From: Herbiconiux oxytropis
Lineage (GTDB): Bacteria; Actinomycetota; Actinomycetes; Actinomycetales; Microbacteriaceae
Direction of reading: 5' to 3'
Length of the DNA: 64,000 nucleotides
Assembly: GCF_024979315.1 (NCBI RefSeq)
Contig: NZ_JANLCK010000010.1
Coordinates: 1-64,000 of the forward strand
A program made the position numbers and the translations under genes. The notes beneath the pieces were generated by a model that worked only from the letters and a program-made list of their open reading frames with translations, was not told where the DNA came from and did no database searches. Below, one piece after another: positions 8,447-16,317 of this stretch. The first letter of the stretch is position 1. Every line of letters begins with the position of its first letter.

Positions 8447-9528
8447 AGCGCCTTCGCATCTGCCTGATCGCCTCGAGCCGATTCCCCGTGGCCGAGCCGT
8501 TCGCGGGAGGACTCGAAGCCCAGACGCACACCCTCGCCGGGGCGCTGCGCGACCGTGGGCACGACGTGACGCTCTTCGCCGCGCCCGGATCGGACCCGGC
8601 GCTCGGGGCCACAGCGCTCGACGTGGCCGAGTTCGAGCCGTCGGATGAGGCGCGATCCGACGTGGGGGCCTCGCCGGAGCAGTGGATGCGCGAGCACCAC
8701 GCCTACCTCTCGCTCATGCTCGACCTCGCACGGACGGGGCACGATCGCTTCGACGTGGTGCACAACAACAGCCTGCACCACCTGCCCGTGGCCCTCGCCC
8801 CGACGCTGTCGGTCCCCATGGTCACGACGCTTCACACCCCGCCGACGCCTTGGCTCGAGTCGGCCATCCGGCTCACTCCGACCGCGCACGGCCCCTCGCG
8901 GTTCGTGGCGGTCAGTGGCGACACGGCCTCGCGGTGGGCCGGGAGCGTGCCGGCGGAGGTCATCCTGAACGGCATCGACACCGAGCGCTGGCGCTTCGGG
9001 CCCGGTGGAACGGACGCCGTGTGGTTCGGCCGGGTGGTCCCCGAGAAGGCTCCGCACGTGGCGATCGACGCCGCGAGGCTCGCCGGAGTGCCGCTCGTGC
9101 TCGCGGGGCCCGTGCACGACCACGGCTACTTCAGTCGCGAGATCGCACCGCGGCTCGGCGACGGCGTGCACTACGCCGGTCACCTGGCGAGCGAGGAGCT
9201 GATCGAGCTCGTGCGGCACTCGTCGGTGTCGATCGTGTCGCCCGACTGGCCGGAGCCCTACGGTCTCGTCGCCGCGGAGTCGATGGCGTGCGGCACTCCC
9301 GTCGCGGGTGTCGCGACGGGCGCGCTGCCGGAGATCGTGACGGCGGCCGGCGGGAGGCTGGCGGCGCCGGGAGACGTCCAGGGGCTCGCCGACGCGGTGC
9401 TCGGAGCGCTCGAGCTGCCGCGGAGGGGCGTGCGCCGCCACGCCGTCGAACGCTGCTCGGTGGAGACGATGGTGGACGAGTACGAACGATGCTTCACGGG
9501 GCTCCTCGGCGAGGCGCGGGCGGCGTGA
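8443..9528 (+). CDS. Glycosyltransferase family 4
   Basis: A 361-aa GT-B enzyme. The N-terminus LRICLIASSRFPVAEPFAGG is the acceptor-domain glycine loop, and GLEAQTHTLAGALRDRGHDV follows. The C-terminal domain contains VWFGRVVPEKAPHVAID and SPDWPEPYGLVAAESMACG (about residues 266-284), the E-x7-E type motif that contacts the nucleotide sugar. It is translationally coupled on both sides (ATGA upstream, GTGA downstream). It probably acts with its neighbours on one glycan. Confidence 0.9.
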   Translation: MKRLRICLIASSRFPVAEPFAGGLEAQTHTLAGALRDRGHDVTLFAAPGSDPALGATALDVAEFEPSDEARSDVGASPEQWMREHHAYLSLMLDLARTGHDRFDVVHNNSLHHLPVALAPTLSVPMVTTLHTPPTPWLESAIRLTPTAHGPSRFVAVSGDTASRWAGSVPAEVILNGIDTERWRFGPGGTDAVWFGRVVPEKAPHVAIDAARLAGVPLVLAGPVHDHGYFSREIAPRLGDGVHYAGHLASEELIELVRHSSVSIVSPDWPEPYGLVAAESMACGTPVAGVATGALPEIVTAAGGRLAAPGDVQGLADAVLGALELPRRGVRRHAVERCSVETMVDEYERCFTGLLGEARAA

Positions 9529-10589
9529 TCGGATACTACGTGCACCATCAGGGGCGAGGGCACGCCTCCCGGGCCGCGGCCGTCGCAGCCCGGCTGGGCC
9601 GCGAGGTCACGGGACTCTCGTCGTCGCCGCGACCGGACGGCTGGGCGGGGGAGTGGATCGAGCTGCCGCGCGACAACGGGCCCGCGGCCGATCCCGGTGC
9701 CGGTGGCGATGCTGCCGGTGGTGCCGGTGGTGCCGCATCCGATGCTCCGGATGCCGGCGGCGTGCTGCACTGGGCCCCGCTTCGGCACGAGGGCTTGCGG
9801 CGGCGGTCGGCGGCGATCTCGGAGTGGATCGAGCGGACCCGGCCCGCGGCGATGGTCGTGGATGTGTCCGTGGAGGTGGCTCTGCTGGCGCGGCTGCACG
9901 GGGTCCCGGTCGTGAGCGTCGTGCTCCCGGGGGAGCGCTCCGACGGGCCCCACCGCCTCGGGTTCGGCGTGTCGAGCGCGCTCATCGCTGCCTGGCCGCC
10001 GGCCGCGACGGGCATGGTGAGGGGTCTCACGGCATCCGATGCCGATCGGCTGGAGGAGGTGGGAGCGATCTCGCGGAAGCCGTCGTCGACGAGCGCCAGC
10101 ACGCTGGGCACGACGGCCCTGCGGGTGCTCGTGCTCGCCGGCGCGGGCGGAGGGGGTGCGGAAGCGCGGGTACTGGAGGAGGCGCGCGCCGACACTCCGG
10201 ACTGGCACTGGGACGTGGTGGGGGGAACGAGCGGGCGCTGGGTCGACGACCCGTGGCCGCTCATCGTGGCGGCGGATGTCGTGGTCGCGCACGCGGGGCA
10301 GAACGCGATCGCCGAGATCGCGGCCGCGCGGCGCCCGGCCGTGATCGTGCCCGAGGACCGTCCGCACGACGAGCAGCGGAGCACGGCGGCCGTGCTGCGC
10401 CGATCCGAGTGGCCGGCGGTCGTGCTCGATCGGTTCCCCTCCTCCGGGTGGCCCGCGCTGCTCGAGCGGGCCGCTGCCCAGGACGGCGCGCTGTGGCAGG
10501 GCTGGAACGACGGGCTGGGCGCCGAGCGCGCCGCGGCTGTCATCCGCCGCGTCGCCGATGCGGCCCGCGTGCCGACGGTGGTGTCGTGA
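9525..10589 (+). CDS. Glycosyltransferase, GT28/MurG-like fold
   Basis: A 354-aa protein. The N-terminus GYYVHHQGRGHASRAAAVAA is the glycine-rich loop of UDP-sugar transferases of the MurG/UGT type. The C-terminal domain has DVVVAHAGQNAIAEIAAARR (about residues 254-273), equivalent to the nucleotide-binding HAG.Nt..E segment, and VPEDRPHDEQ. An Ala/Gly-rich insert sits near residues 58-75. The GTG start at 9525 overlaps the previous stop. It is the third gene of the glycosyltransferase operon. Confidence 0.82.
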   Translation: MIGYYVHHQGRGHASRAAAVAARLGREVTGLSSSPRPDGWAGEWIELPRDNGPAADPGAGGDAAGGAGGAASDAPDAGGVLHWAPLRHEGLRRRSAAISEWIERTRPAAMVVDVSVEVALLARLHGVPVVSVVLPGERSDGPHRLGFGVSSALIAAWPPAATGMVRGLTASDADRLEEVGAISRKPSSTSASTLGTTALRVLVLAGAGGGGAEARVLEEARADTPDWHWDVVGGTSGRWVDDPWPLIVAADVVVAHAGQNAIAEIAAARRPAVIVPEDRPHDEQRSTAAVLRRSEWPAVVLDRFPSSGWPALLERAAAQDGALWQGWNDGLGAERAAAVIRRVADAARVPTVVS

Positions 10590-11410
10590 GCCGCACCGCC
10601 GTGATCACGATCGTGCACGGCCGCCGCGACCACCTCCTGCTGCAGCGACGAGCGCTCGACCGGGCGGGGGAGCGGCCGCATCTCCACATCGTGGTGGCAA
10701 TGGACGACGAGGACCTCGTGCGCTCGACGGCCCCCGAACTCGAGGGGGTGCACGTCGTGAGCCTCGGAAGCACCGATCACGGGCTGCCCTTAGCGCGGGC
10801 CCGCAACCTCGGCGCGGCGACGGCCCGCGCGCTCGGCGCTGACGTGCTCGCCTTCCTCGACGTCGACTGCGTGCCGGGCCAGGGGGCCGTGGCAGCCTAC
10901 GCCCGGGCGGCCGCCGATCCGGAGCTCGCCGATCGCCTGCTCTGCGGGCCCGTCACCTACCTCACCCCTGCACCCGACGGTGGCTACGACCTGGACAGGC
11001 TCGAGGAGGCGGATGCGCCGCATCCGGCGCGGCCGGCTCCCGCGCCGGGCGAGGTCTCACTCGGCGGGGCGCACGAGCTGTTCTGGTCGCTGTCGTTCGC
11101 GCTCACCGTGCCGACCTGGAGCCGTCTCGGCGGTTTCTCGGAGGAGTACGTGGGCTACGGCGGCGAGGACACCGACTTCGCCTACCGGGCTCGGGATGCC
11201 GGCGTCGAGCTGGCATGGATCGGATCGGCGCGCGCCTACCACCAGCACCACCCGGTGAGCAGCCCGCCCTTCGAGCACCTCGACGAGATCATCCGGAACG
11301 CGACGATCTTCCACCGGGTCTGGGGCACCTGGCCGATGACGGGATGGCTCGACCGCTTCGAGGAGCTGGGGCTCGTGGTGCGCTCGGAGGCGGGGCTCTT
11401 CCGCGCCTGA
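10586..11410 (+). CDS. Glycosyltransferase family 2 (GT27/galactosyltransferase-like C-domain)
   Basis: A 274-aa GT-A enzyme. It has the strand AVITIVHGRRDHL at the start, ADVLAFLDVDCVP (metal-binding DxD, about residues 85-97) and GGFSEEYVGYGGEDTDFAYR (about 184-203), the acceptor/catalytic motif of polypeptide-galactosaminyltransferase-like enzymes. The GTG start overlaps the preceding stop by 4 bp. It is the last of four coupled glycosyltransferases, giving three GT-B and one GT-A enzyme in the operon. Confidence 0.88.
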   Translation: MSRTAVITIVHGRRDHLLLQRRALDRAGERPHLHIVVAMDDEDLVRSTAPELEGVHVVSLGSTDHGLPLARARNLGAATARALGADVLAFLDVDCVPGQGAVAAYARAAADPELADRLLCGPVTYLTPAPDGGYDLDRLEEADAPHPARPAPAPGEVSLGGAHELFWSLSFALTVPTWSRLGGFSEEYVGYGGEDTDFAYRARDAGVELAWIGSARAYHQHHPVSSPPFEHLDEIIRNATIFHRVWGTWPMTGWLDRFEELGLVVRSEAGLFRA

Positions 11411-11445
11411 CGCCGTTAAGCTGCTGGAGGTGGGAGGGTGATGTC

Positions 11446-11811
11446 ATGAAGACCGTCAAATACGGAGTGGAGGCGTTCCAGACCTCCGACGCGGTGGCGA
11501 ACGCCTTGATGACCTTCGCGGCGTCGTTGAGATCGATGGACCACGGGCTGCTCGTCACGGTTCCGACGATCGAGGAGGACGGCCGGGAGGGTTCCATCTC
11601 GCTCGTGCTCGGACCGGGGATCCCGATCCTGTCGAGACCCAGCGTCTCGGCCGTGGCGGATCCGGATGCCGTCGCCCTGCTCGAGCAGATGTCCCAGGCC
11701 ACCCGCAAGCGCACGACGGCCAGCGCGGTGGTGCCGGGGGAGACCGGCCCCGACATCGCCGTGCACCTCAACCTCGCCGACGCCGAGCACCTCGAGCGGA
11801 ACGAGATCTGA
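11446..11811 (+). CDS. Hypothetical protein paired with the DUF7882 gene
   Basis: A 121-aa soluble protein without a family I recognise. It begins MKTVKYGVEAFQTSDAVANA and carries a long central strand/helix alternation with no membrane segment or cysteine. The ATG start follows GGAGGTGGGAGG. Its stop shares one base with the ATG of the next gene (TGATG), so the two are coupled. The conserved coupling suggests a two-protein unit, function unknown. Confidence 0.65.
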   Translation: MKTVKYGVEAFQTSDAVANALMTFAASLRSMDHGLLVTVPTIEEDGREGSISLVLGPGIPILSRPSVSAVADPDAVALLEQMSQATRKRTTASAVVPGETGPDIAVHLNLADAEHLERNEI

Positions 11812-12107
11812 TGGGGCGGCTCCTCTACGGTCCTCAGGAGCGCGAGATCGAGTTCGCCGACCGCGTGCTCGCGCATGTGCAGGTCGTCATCGTGAACAAG
11901 CTCCGTCGTTCGGAGTCGTTCACGCTGTCGTGGGCCGAGATCGGCGAGGACGGTCGCACGACGGTGTGGATGCATCCGGCGGTGCCGATCCAGTTCCAGT
12001 TCGATTCCTCGAAGTCGCCGCAGCTGAACAACGCGTGGCTGCGAGATCTGAATGCGGCCGCCGCCCGGGGCGATCTCCGTGTCTCGGAGGAGCCCGCCCC
12101 CGGCTGA
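11811..12107 (+). CDS. DUF7882-type small protein
   Basis: A 98-aa protein of a type common in Microbacteriaceae. It begins MGRLLYGPQEREIEFADR, then LAHVQVVIVNKLRRSESFTL, the strand WMHPAVPIQFQFDSS, and LNNAWLRDLNAAAARGDLRV. Homologues are sometimes annotated as DNA-ligase-associated, which I would not rely on. It is translationally coupled to the preceding 121-aa gene. The family name is from memory. Confidence 0.68.
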   Translation: MGRLLYGPQEREIEFADRVLAHVQVVIVNKLRRSESFTLSWAEIGEDGRTTVWMHPAVPIQFQFDSSKSPQLNNAWLRDLNAAAARGDLRVSEEPAPG

Positions 12108-12166
12108 CCGACGTCTGGCTGCCCGACCCGATGTTGACGGCGTCCACTTTCTGCTAGCGTGACCAC

Positions 12167-12841
12167 ATGGTCAAGCTCAGAGTGCACAACCTCGCCGTGT
12201 CGCTGGACGGTTTCGCGACGGGGGAGGGCCAGGCGCTCGAGACGCCGTTCGGGCACGCGGGCGGCAGGCTGATGGAGTGGTTCCTCCCCACCCAGGCGTT
12301 TGTGGAGATGTCCGGCCACGAGGACGAGGCCCTCGGAGCGGGGACGACCGGGGTCGACAACGCATTCGCGGCCGCCACCGGCCGGGGGATCGGTGCCGAG
12401 ATCATGGGGCGCCGCAAGTTCGGCCCCCAGCAGGGGCCATGGGAGGACGAGTCGTGGCGGGGCTGGTGGGGTGAGGAGCCGCCGTTCCACTCTCCGGTTG
12501 TGGTGCTCACCCATCACGAGCGGCCGGAGCTCGAGGTGGGTGAGACGACGTTCCTGTTCCGCTCGCTGCCTCCCGTCGAGGCGCTCGAGCTGGCGACCGA
12601 GCTGGCCGGCGGGCTCGACGTGCGCCTCGGCGGCGGCGCCACCGTCGTGCGCGATTTCCTCGCGGCCGATCTCGTCGACCACCTGCACATCGTGGTGGTG
12701 CCGATCGTGCTCGGCCGGGGCGTGCGGGTGTGGGACGGCCTCGAGGGTCTCGAGGAGCGCTTCGACGTGGAGGTGACGGCGTCGCCCTCCGGTGTCGTGC
12801 ACTACGTGTTCTCACGCAGCGGATCGCGGCCGGGCGCCTGA
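12167..12841 (+). CDS. Dihydrofolate reductase / RibD C-terminal-fold protein
   Basis: A 224-aa protein of the RibD C-terminal (DHFR-like) family. It has VHNLAVSLDGFATGEG at residues 6-21, AEIMGRRKFGPQQGPW in the middle, SPVVVLTHHERPELEV, and the NADPH-binding GLDVRLGGGATVVRDFLAAD (about 147-166). Such stand-alone proteins are annotated as dihydrofolate reductases but the substrates are mostly unknown. It directly precedes arr with 2 bp between the genes, so they form one operon. Confidence 0.87.
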   Translation: MVKLRVHNLAVSLDGFATGEGQALETPFGHAGGRLMEWFLPTQAFVEMSGHEDEALGAGTTGVDNAFAAATGRGIGAEIMGRRKFGPQQGPWEDESWRGWWGEEPPFHSPVVVLTHHERPELEVGETTFLFRSLPPVEALELATELAGGLDVRLGGGATVVRDFLAADLVDHLHIVVVPIVLGRGVRVWDGLEGLEERFDVEVTASPSGVVHYVFSRSGSRPGA

Positions 12842-12843
12842 TC

Positions 12844-13266
12844 GTGAACGCGGCGCACGAAACGGGGCCGTTCTTCCACGGCACCACGGCCGACCTCGAA
12901 CCGGGCGATTCGCTCTCGGCCGGCTTCCGCTCGAACTATCGGCCCGATGTCGTGATGAACCACATCTACTTCACGGCGCTCCGTGACGGCGCCGGCCTGG
13001 CGGCAGAACTCGCGGCCGAGCTCGCGCCCGACGAGCGTGCACCTCGGGTCTACCGCGTCGAACCGACGGGTGCCTTCGAGGACGACCCGAACGTCACGGA
13101 CAAGAAGTTCCCCGGCAACCCGACCCGCTCGTACCGCAGCACCAGCCCATTGCGCGTCGTGGAGGAGATCACCGACTGGCCGCGGCTCGCTCCCGAGGCG
13201 CTGCAGGTGTGGCGCGAACGCCTGACCGCTCGGCCCCCGGAGGAACGGGGCGAGATCCTCAACTGA
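12844..13266 (+). CDS. arr: Rifamycin ADP-ribosyltransferase
   Basis: Inactivates rifamycins by transferring ADP-ribose from NAD. The 140-aa length is normal for Arr. Diagnostic segments are GPFFHGTTADLEPGDSL (residues 9-25), VMNHIYFTALRDGA, YRVEPTGAFEDDPNVTDKKF (about 75-94) and PGNPTRSYRSTSPLRVVEEI. The GTG start at 12844 lies 2 bp after the RibD-fold gene and fits Arr N-termini. It is probably an intrinsic resistance gene, since it lies in chromosome-like context left of the junction at 13.72 kb. Confidence 0.93.
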   Translation: MNAAHETGPFFHGTTADLEPGDSLSAGFRSNYRPDVVMNHIYFTALRDGAGLAAELAAELAPDERAPRVYRVEPTGAFEDDPNVTDKKFPGNPTRSYRSTSPLRVVEEITDWPRLAPEALQVWRERLTARPPEERGEILN

Positions 13267-13370
13267 GGCGAGCCGTTCACGCGGTATCCACTCGACCTCC
13301 CGGTGGCAGCTCCCGTGTGCGGGGCCAGACAGGGCGTGAGCGACCATCGCGGCCGCGGGAGGACGGAACG

Positions 13371-13736
13371 ATGGATGTGCTCATCACCGTGATCCTGGTA
13401 ATCCTGGTGATCGTGGTGGCCCTGGTGTTCGACTTCACGAACGGATTCCACGACACGGCCAACGCGATGGCCACCTCGGTCGCCACGGGAGCCCTGAAGC
13501 CCCGCGTAGCCGTCGGCATCTCTGCGGTCCTCAATCTGGTCGGGGCATTCCTGTCGACCGAGGTGGCGAAGACCGTCTCGGACGGCATCATCAACGAGGG
13601 CGAAAACGGTGTGGAGATCACCCCCACGCTCATCTTCGCCGGACTGGTCGGTGCCGTGCTCCGGAACCTCACGACCTGGTACCTCGGCCTGCCCTCCAGC
13701 TCGACCCACGCCCTGTCCGGAAGTCGACAACGCTGA
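13371..13736 (+). pseudogene. Truncated PiT-family inorganic phosphate transporter
   Basis: Only the first part of a PiT transporter remains (121 aa; full-length members have about 330 or more). It keeps FDFTNGFHDTANAMATSVAT (about residues 21-40), the PiT signature, and LTTWYLGLPSSSTHALSG. In intact proteins the latter continues into a glycine-rich second half (GGLIGA type). Here the frame leaves homology after ALSG (about 13720) and ends with SRQR and a stop. The sequence beyond is unrelated and the C-terminal half is not in the window. This is a clear recombination or deletion junction. Confidence 0.85.
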
Positions 13737-13757
13737 TGTGTGCAATGGCATCTGATG

Positions 13758-13783
13758 TTGACTCAATCGCTATTGACTCAATC
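13758..13783 (+). repeat. 11-bp direct repeat next to the PiT junction
   Basis: TTGACTCAATC occurs at 13758-13768 and again at 13773-13783, so the copies are offset by 15 bp. They lie 40-60 bp after the point where PiT homology stops. They could be a regulator binding pair for the small hydrophobic protein gene downstream, or a trace of the recombination event. Confidence 0.6.
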
Positions 13784-13867
13784 ATGGTAGGCATGATCGA
13801 AGATGGCACGTCCGGGTTCTGAACGTCCCGGCGACCGGTCGTCATCCACAACAGAAGGAGAAAAACA

Positions 13868-14032
13868 GTGAACATCCTGCTTATCGCCATCGCGGTCATC
13901 GCGGTCATCCTGCTGTTCACGGGCGGCTTCGTCTCGTCGCTGAACTTCCTGCTCTGGGTGGGTCTCATCCTGCTCGTGCTCGCCGTGATCGTGTTCCTCG
14001 TCCGGATGCTCTCCGGCAACCGCCGCGTCTGA
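13868..14032 (+). CDS. 54-aa hydrophobic membrane peptide
   Basis: The GTG start at 13868 follows AGAAGGAGAAAAAC, a near-ideal ribosome site. The peptide runs NILLIAIAVIAVILLFTGG, then SLNFLLWVGLILLVLAVIVF, then VRMLSGNRRV, giving two membrane-spanning segments and a positively charged tail. Similar tiny hydrophobic proteins occur widely in actinobacteria near stress genes. No function can be assigned. It is first in a row with a PAP2 phosphatase and a DUF1206 gene. Confidence 0.72.
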   Translation: MNILLIAIAVIAVILLFTGGFVSSLNFLLWVGLILLVLAVIVFLVRMLSGNRRV

Positions 14033-14065
14033 CCTCACAACCCCGACCGAGAGGGTCCAGCACCG

Positions 14066-14170
14066 ATGGCCGAAGCGCGCCACACCGTCACGATGGAGGC
14101 ACGGATCGCCGCCGGCTGGACTCTCTCAATCGGTCCCGATCGCTTCGGCGCAGAAGCAGCGGAGCGATGA
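14066..14170 (+). CDS. Possible 34-aa leader-like ORF coupled to PAP2 gene
   Basis: ATG at 14066 opens a 34-codon frame (MAEARHTVTMEARIAAGWTL and on) whose TGA overlaps the PAP2 ATG as ATGA. The GAGAGGG upstream could serve as a ribosome site. The overlap suggests translational coupling, but a frame this short may arise by chance. Confidence 0.35.
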   Translation: MAEARHTVTMEARIAAGWTLSIGPDRFGAEAAER

Positions 14171-14937
14171 CCGCGACCCGCAGGGGACGCATCGCTCAGT
14201 GGCGCGACAAGTTCATCGTCGAAGAGCGGTACCTGCAACCAGCAGCCCGCCGGCGCCTCTACGTGACCAGCGGCATCCTCGTCGCAACCGGTGCGGTCGC
14301 CTTCGCGTTCCTGCTCGTCAGTGTGGTCACGCAGACCGGCTTCCATGAACTCGACGCGACTGTTGAGGCCTGGTTCAACGAGCGCGTCGACGGCACCGCG
14401 ACCGGCATCATGATCGTCCTGGCCGTCGCGTTCGGTCCGGTCGCTCTCCCGATCATCATCCTCGTCGTGCTCGTCATCTGGATCAGCGTGGCGCGGCACC
14501 TCTGGCGGCCCCTGCTCCTGGCCGGCGGCATGATCAGCGGGGTCGTGCTCGCGCAGACCATCGCCCCCCTCGTGCAGCACCCACGGCCACCGGTCGGGTT
14601 GATGCTGTTCGGCCCCGACCACTCCTTCTCCTTCCCCTCCGGGCACGTGCTCGGCACGTCGGACTTCCTCCTCATCACCGCCTATCTCCTGGCCAGTCGC
14701 ATTCAGCGCACCTGGTTCACCATCGCCGCCTTCAGCGTCGCGATCGCCTCGATCGGGATGCAGATCGTCAGCCGCCTCTACCTCGGCTACCACTGGATCA
14801 GTGACACGACCGCATCGATCGCGTTGTCGCTCGTCATCGTCGGCACGGTGATCGCCATCGACACCCACCGCACCGTCCGAGTCCCCGGTGAACCCATTCT
14901 CGGGCCGCTGTCGCAGCTGCAACGCGACGGCACCTGA
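14167..14937 (+). CDS. PAP2-family membrane phosphatase
   Basis: A 256-aa polytopic protein with about six membrane helices. The phosphatase signature is present in order: HPRPPVGLM (motif 1 tail, about residue 138), SFPSGHVLGTSDF (motif 2, about 156-168, catalytic SGH) and SRLYLGYHWISD (motif 3, about 201-212, catalytic His). It probably dephosphorylates a lipid phosphate or undecaprenyl pyrophosphate at the membrane. The long cytoplasmic N-terminus is Arg-rich. It is followed by the DUF1206 gene after 45 bp. Confidence 0.9.
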   Translation: MTATRRGRIAQWRDKFIVEERYLQPAARRRLYVTSGILVATGAVAFAFLLVSVVTQTGFHELDATVEAWFNERVDGTATGIMIVLAVAFGPVALPIIILVVLVIWISVARHLWRPLLLAGGMISGVVLAQTIAPLVQHPRPPVGLMLFGPDHSFSFPSGHVLGTSDFLLITAYLLASRIQRTWFTIAAFSVAIASIGMQIVSRLYLGYHWISDTTASIALSLVIVGTVIAIDTHRTVRVPGEPILGPLSQLQRDGT

Positions 14938-14982
14938 CCCATCCGCCGCATTCCCCACCCGCAGATCGAAGGGCCCCCACCC

Positions 14983-15792
14983 ATGAGCACACGCTCCACG
15001 GCACGCCGAGCAGCGAACACGGCCGGCAACAGCACCATCCTGAACGTGCTGGCCCGCGTCGGATACGCCGCCAGCGGCCTCGTGCATCTGCTGCTGGGTT
15101 ATCTCGCCATCCGCGTGGCCTTCAATCAGAGCGGCGAAACCGATCAAGCCGGCGCCCTCGCAGAGGTCGCGGAACTCCCTGGTGGCACCGTCCTGCTCTG
15201 GGTGATCGTCGTCGGCCTGATCGCACTGAGCCTGTGGCTGATCGTGCAGACCGTTCTCGGGGTCGGTTCGGCGTCGAAGAAGCGGTGGGTTCGAAGCCTC
15301 GTGGCCGCGGGTAAAGCAGCCGCCTACGTCGCCCTCGGTCTCACCGCGCTGACGTTCGCTCTCGGGCAGAGCGCCGACGGCAGCGACTCCGCACAGCAGG
15401 CGAGCGCGACCATCCTGGCCCTGCCCGGTGGTCAGTTTCTGCTCGGCGCCGTTGGAATGATCGCCCTGGCCATCGGCGGATACTTCATCTTCAAAGGCGT
15501 CACCCGGAAATTCGAAGAAGACCTCACCATCCCGAGCGGCACGCCCGGACGGGCAGTACGCATCCTGGGAGTCGTCGGATATGTCGCCAAGGGAATCGCC
15601 ACCGGCGTCGTGGGAATCCTCCTGGTCGTCGCCGCGGCCACCCTCGACCCCAAGAGCTCCACCGGCCTGGACGGCGCCTTGAAGTCACTGGCGGAACTGC
15701 CGTTCGGAGTGGTCGTTCTCGTTGCCGTCGGAATGGGCCTCACCGCTTACGGCATCTACACCTTCGTGCGCGCCCGCTACGCCCGTCTCTGA
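14983..15792 (+). CDS. DUF1206 membrane protein
   Basis: A 269-aa protein with six hydrophobic segments arranged as three repeats of two. Each repeat has an ARVGYAASGLVHLLLGYLAI-like unit: residues about 25-44, AAGKAAAYVALGLTALTF at about 108-125, and VVGYVAKGIATGVVGILLVV at about 196-215. This tandem pattern is the DUF1206 hallmark. Function unknown. The long Ser/Arg-rich N-terminus is cytoplasmic. It probably shares transcription with the PAP2 gene. Confidence 0.87.
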   Translation: MSTRSTARRAANTAGNSTILNVLARVGYAASGLVHLLLGYLAIRVAFNQSGETDQAGALAEVAELPGGTVLLWVIVVGLIALSLWLIVQTVLGVGSASKKRWVRSLVAAGKAAAYVALGLTALTFALGQSADGSDSAQQASATILALPGGQFLLGAVGMIALAIGGYFIFKGVTRKFEEDLTIPSGTPGRAVRILGVVGYVAKGIATGVVGILLVVAAATLDPKSSTGLDGALKSLAELPFGVVVLVAVGMGLTAYGIYTFVRARYARL

Positions 15793-15878
15793 CCGCAGAC
15801 AGCTTCGGGAACAGGAGCGGATCGTCTCGACGTCGGGCCAGTCCGTGCCGGCTATCGGCCGGATGGTCACGGTGCCTG

Positions 15879-16226
15879 TCAGGAGCGGAGGGCTTGGGCC
15901 GCCCGGTCGAGGGCGTCGGTGACCACGCGGTAGTAGGCCCACCGGCCGCGCTGCTCGCGCACGGCCAGGCCTGCGTCGACGAGTTGCTTCATGTGGTGCG
16001 ACACGGTCGGCTGCGACAGCCCCACGGGCTCGGTCAGGTCGCAGATGCACGCCTCCCCGCCCTCGCTCGCCGCGATCAGCGAGAGAAGGCGCACCCGCGT
16101 CGGGTCGCCTAGCGCTTTGAAGGTGCGGGCGATCCGCTCGGCCTCGTCGACCGCGAGCACCCCGCCGGTGACGGGGGTGCAGCAGGCCTCGGCATCCGTG
16201 GTCAGCAAGGGCAGTGCGATCGTCAT
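15879..16226 (-). CDS. arsR: ArsR-family metalloregulator
   Basis: A 115-aa winged-helix repressor. It has ALGDPTRVRLLSLIAASEGG (about residues 38-57), then EACICDLTEPVGLSQPTVSHHMKQLVDAGL with the recognition helix LSQPTVSHHMKQL, and the wing EQRGRWAYYRVV. Cys15 and Cys16 (ACCTP) and the two Cys-type residues in EACICD could sense As(III). It is divergent from the flavoprotein gene across 91 bp and probably controls both. The ATG start at 16226 gives the canonical length. Confidence 0.9.
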   Translation of the reverse strand: MTIALPLLTTDAEACCTPVTGGVLAVDEAERIARTFKALGDPTRVRLLSLIAASEGGEACICDLTEPVGLSQPTVSHHMKQLVDAGLAVREQRGRWAYYRVVTDALDRAAQALRS

Positions 16227-16248
16227 ACCTCGATTGTCGCATGTCATA

Positions 16249-16298
16249 TTGACATCTGTCGATGAATCGAGCAATGTCGATGCATTGAGTTTCATCGA
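16249..16298 (+). promoter_or_regulatory. Candidate promoter and ArsR operator
   Basis: TTGACA (16249-16254) and CAATGT (16272-16277) are 17 bp apart in the direction of the flavoprotein gene. An inverted repeat, TCGATG (16277-16282) with CATCGA (16293-16298), follows directly, a suitable position for a repressor. Confidence 0.45.
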
Positions 16299-16317
16299 TG
16301 TGTGAGGGAGTCGTACG

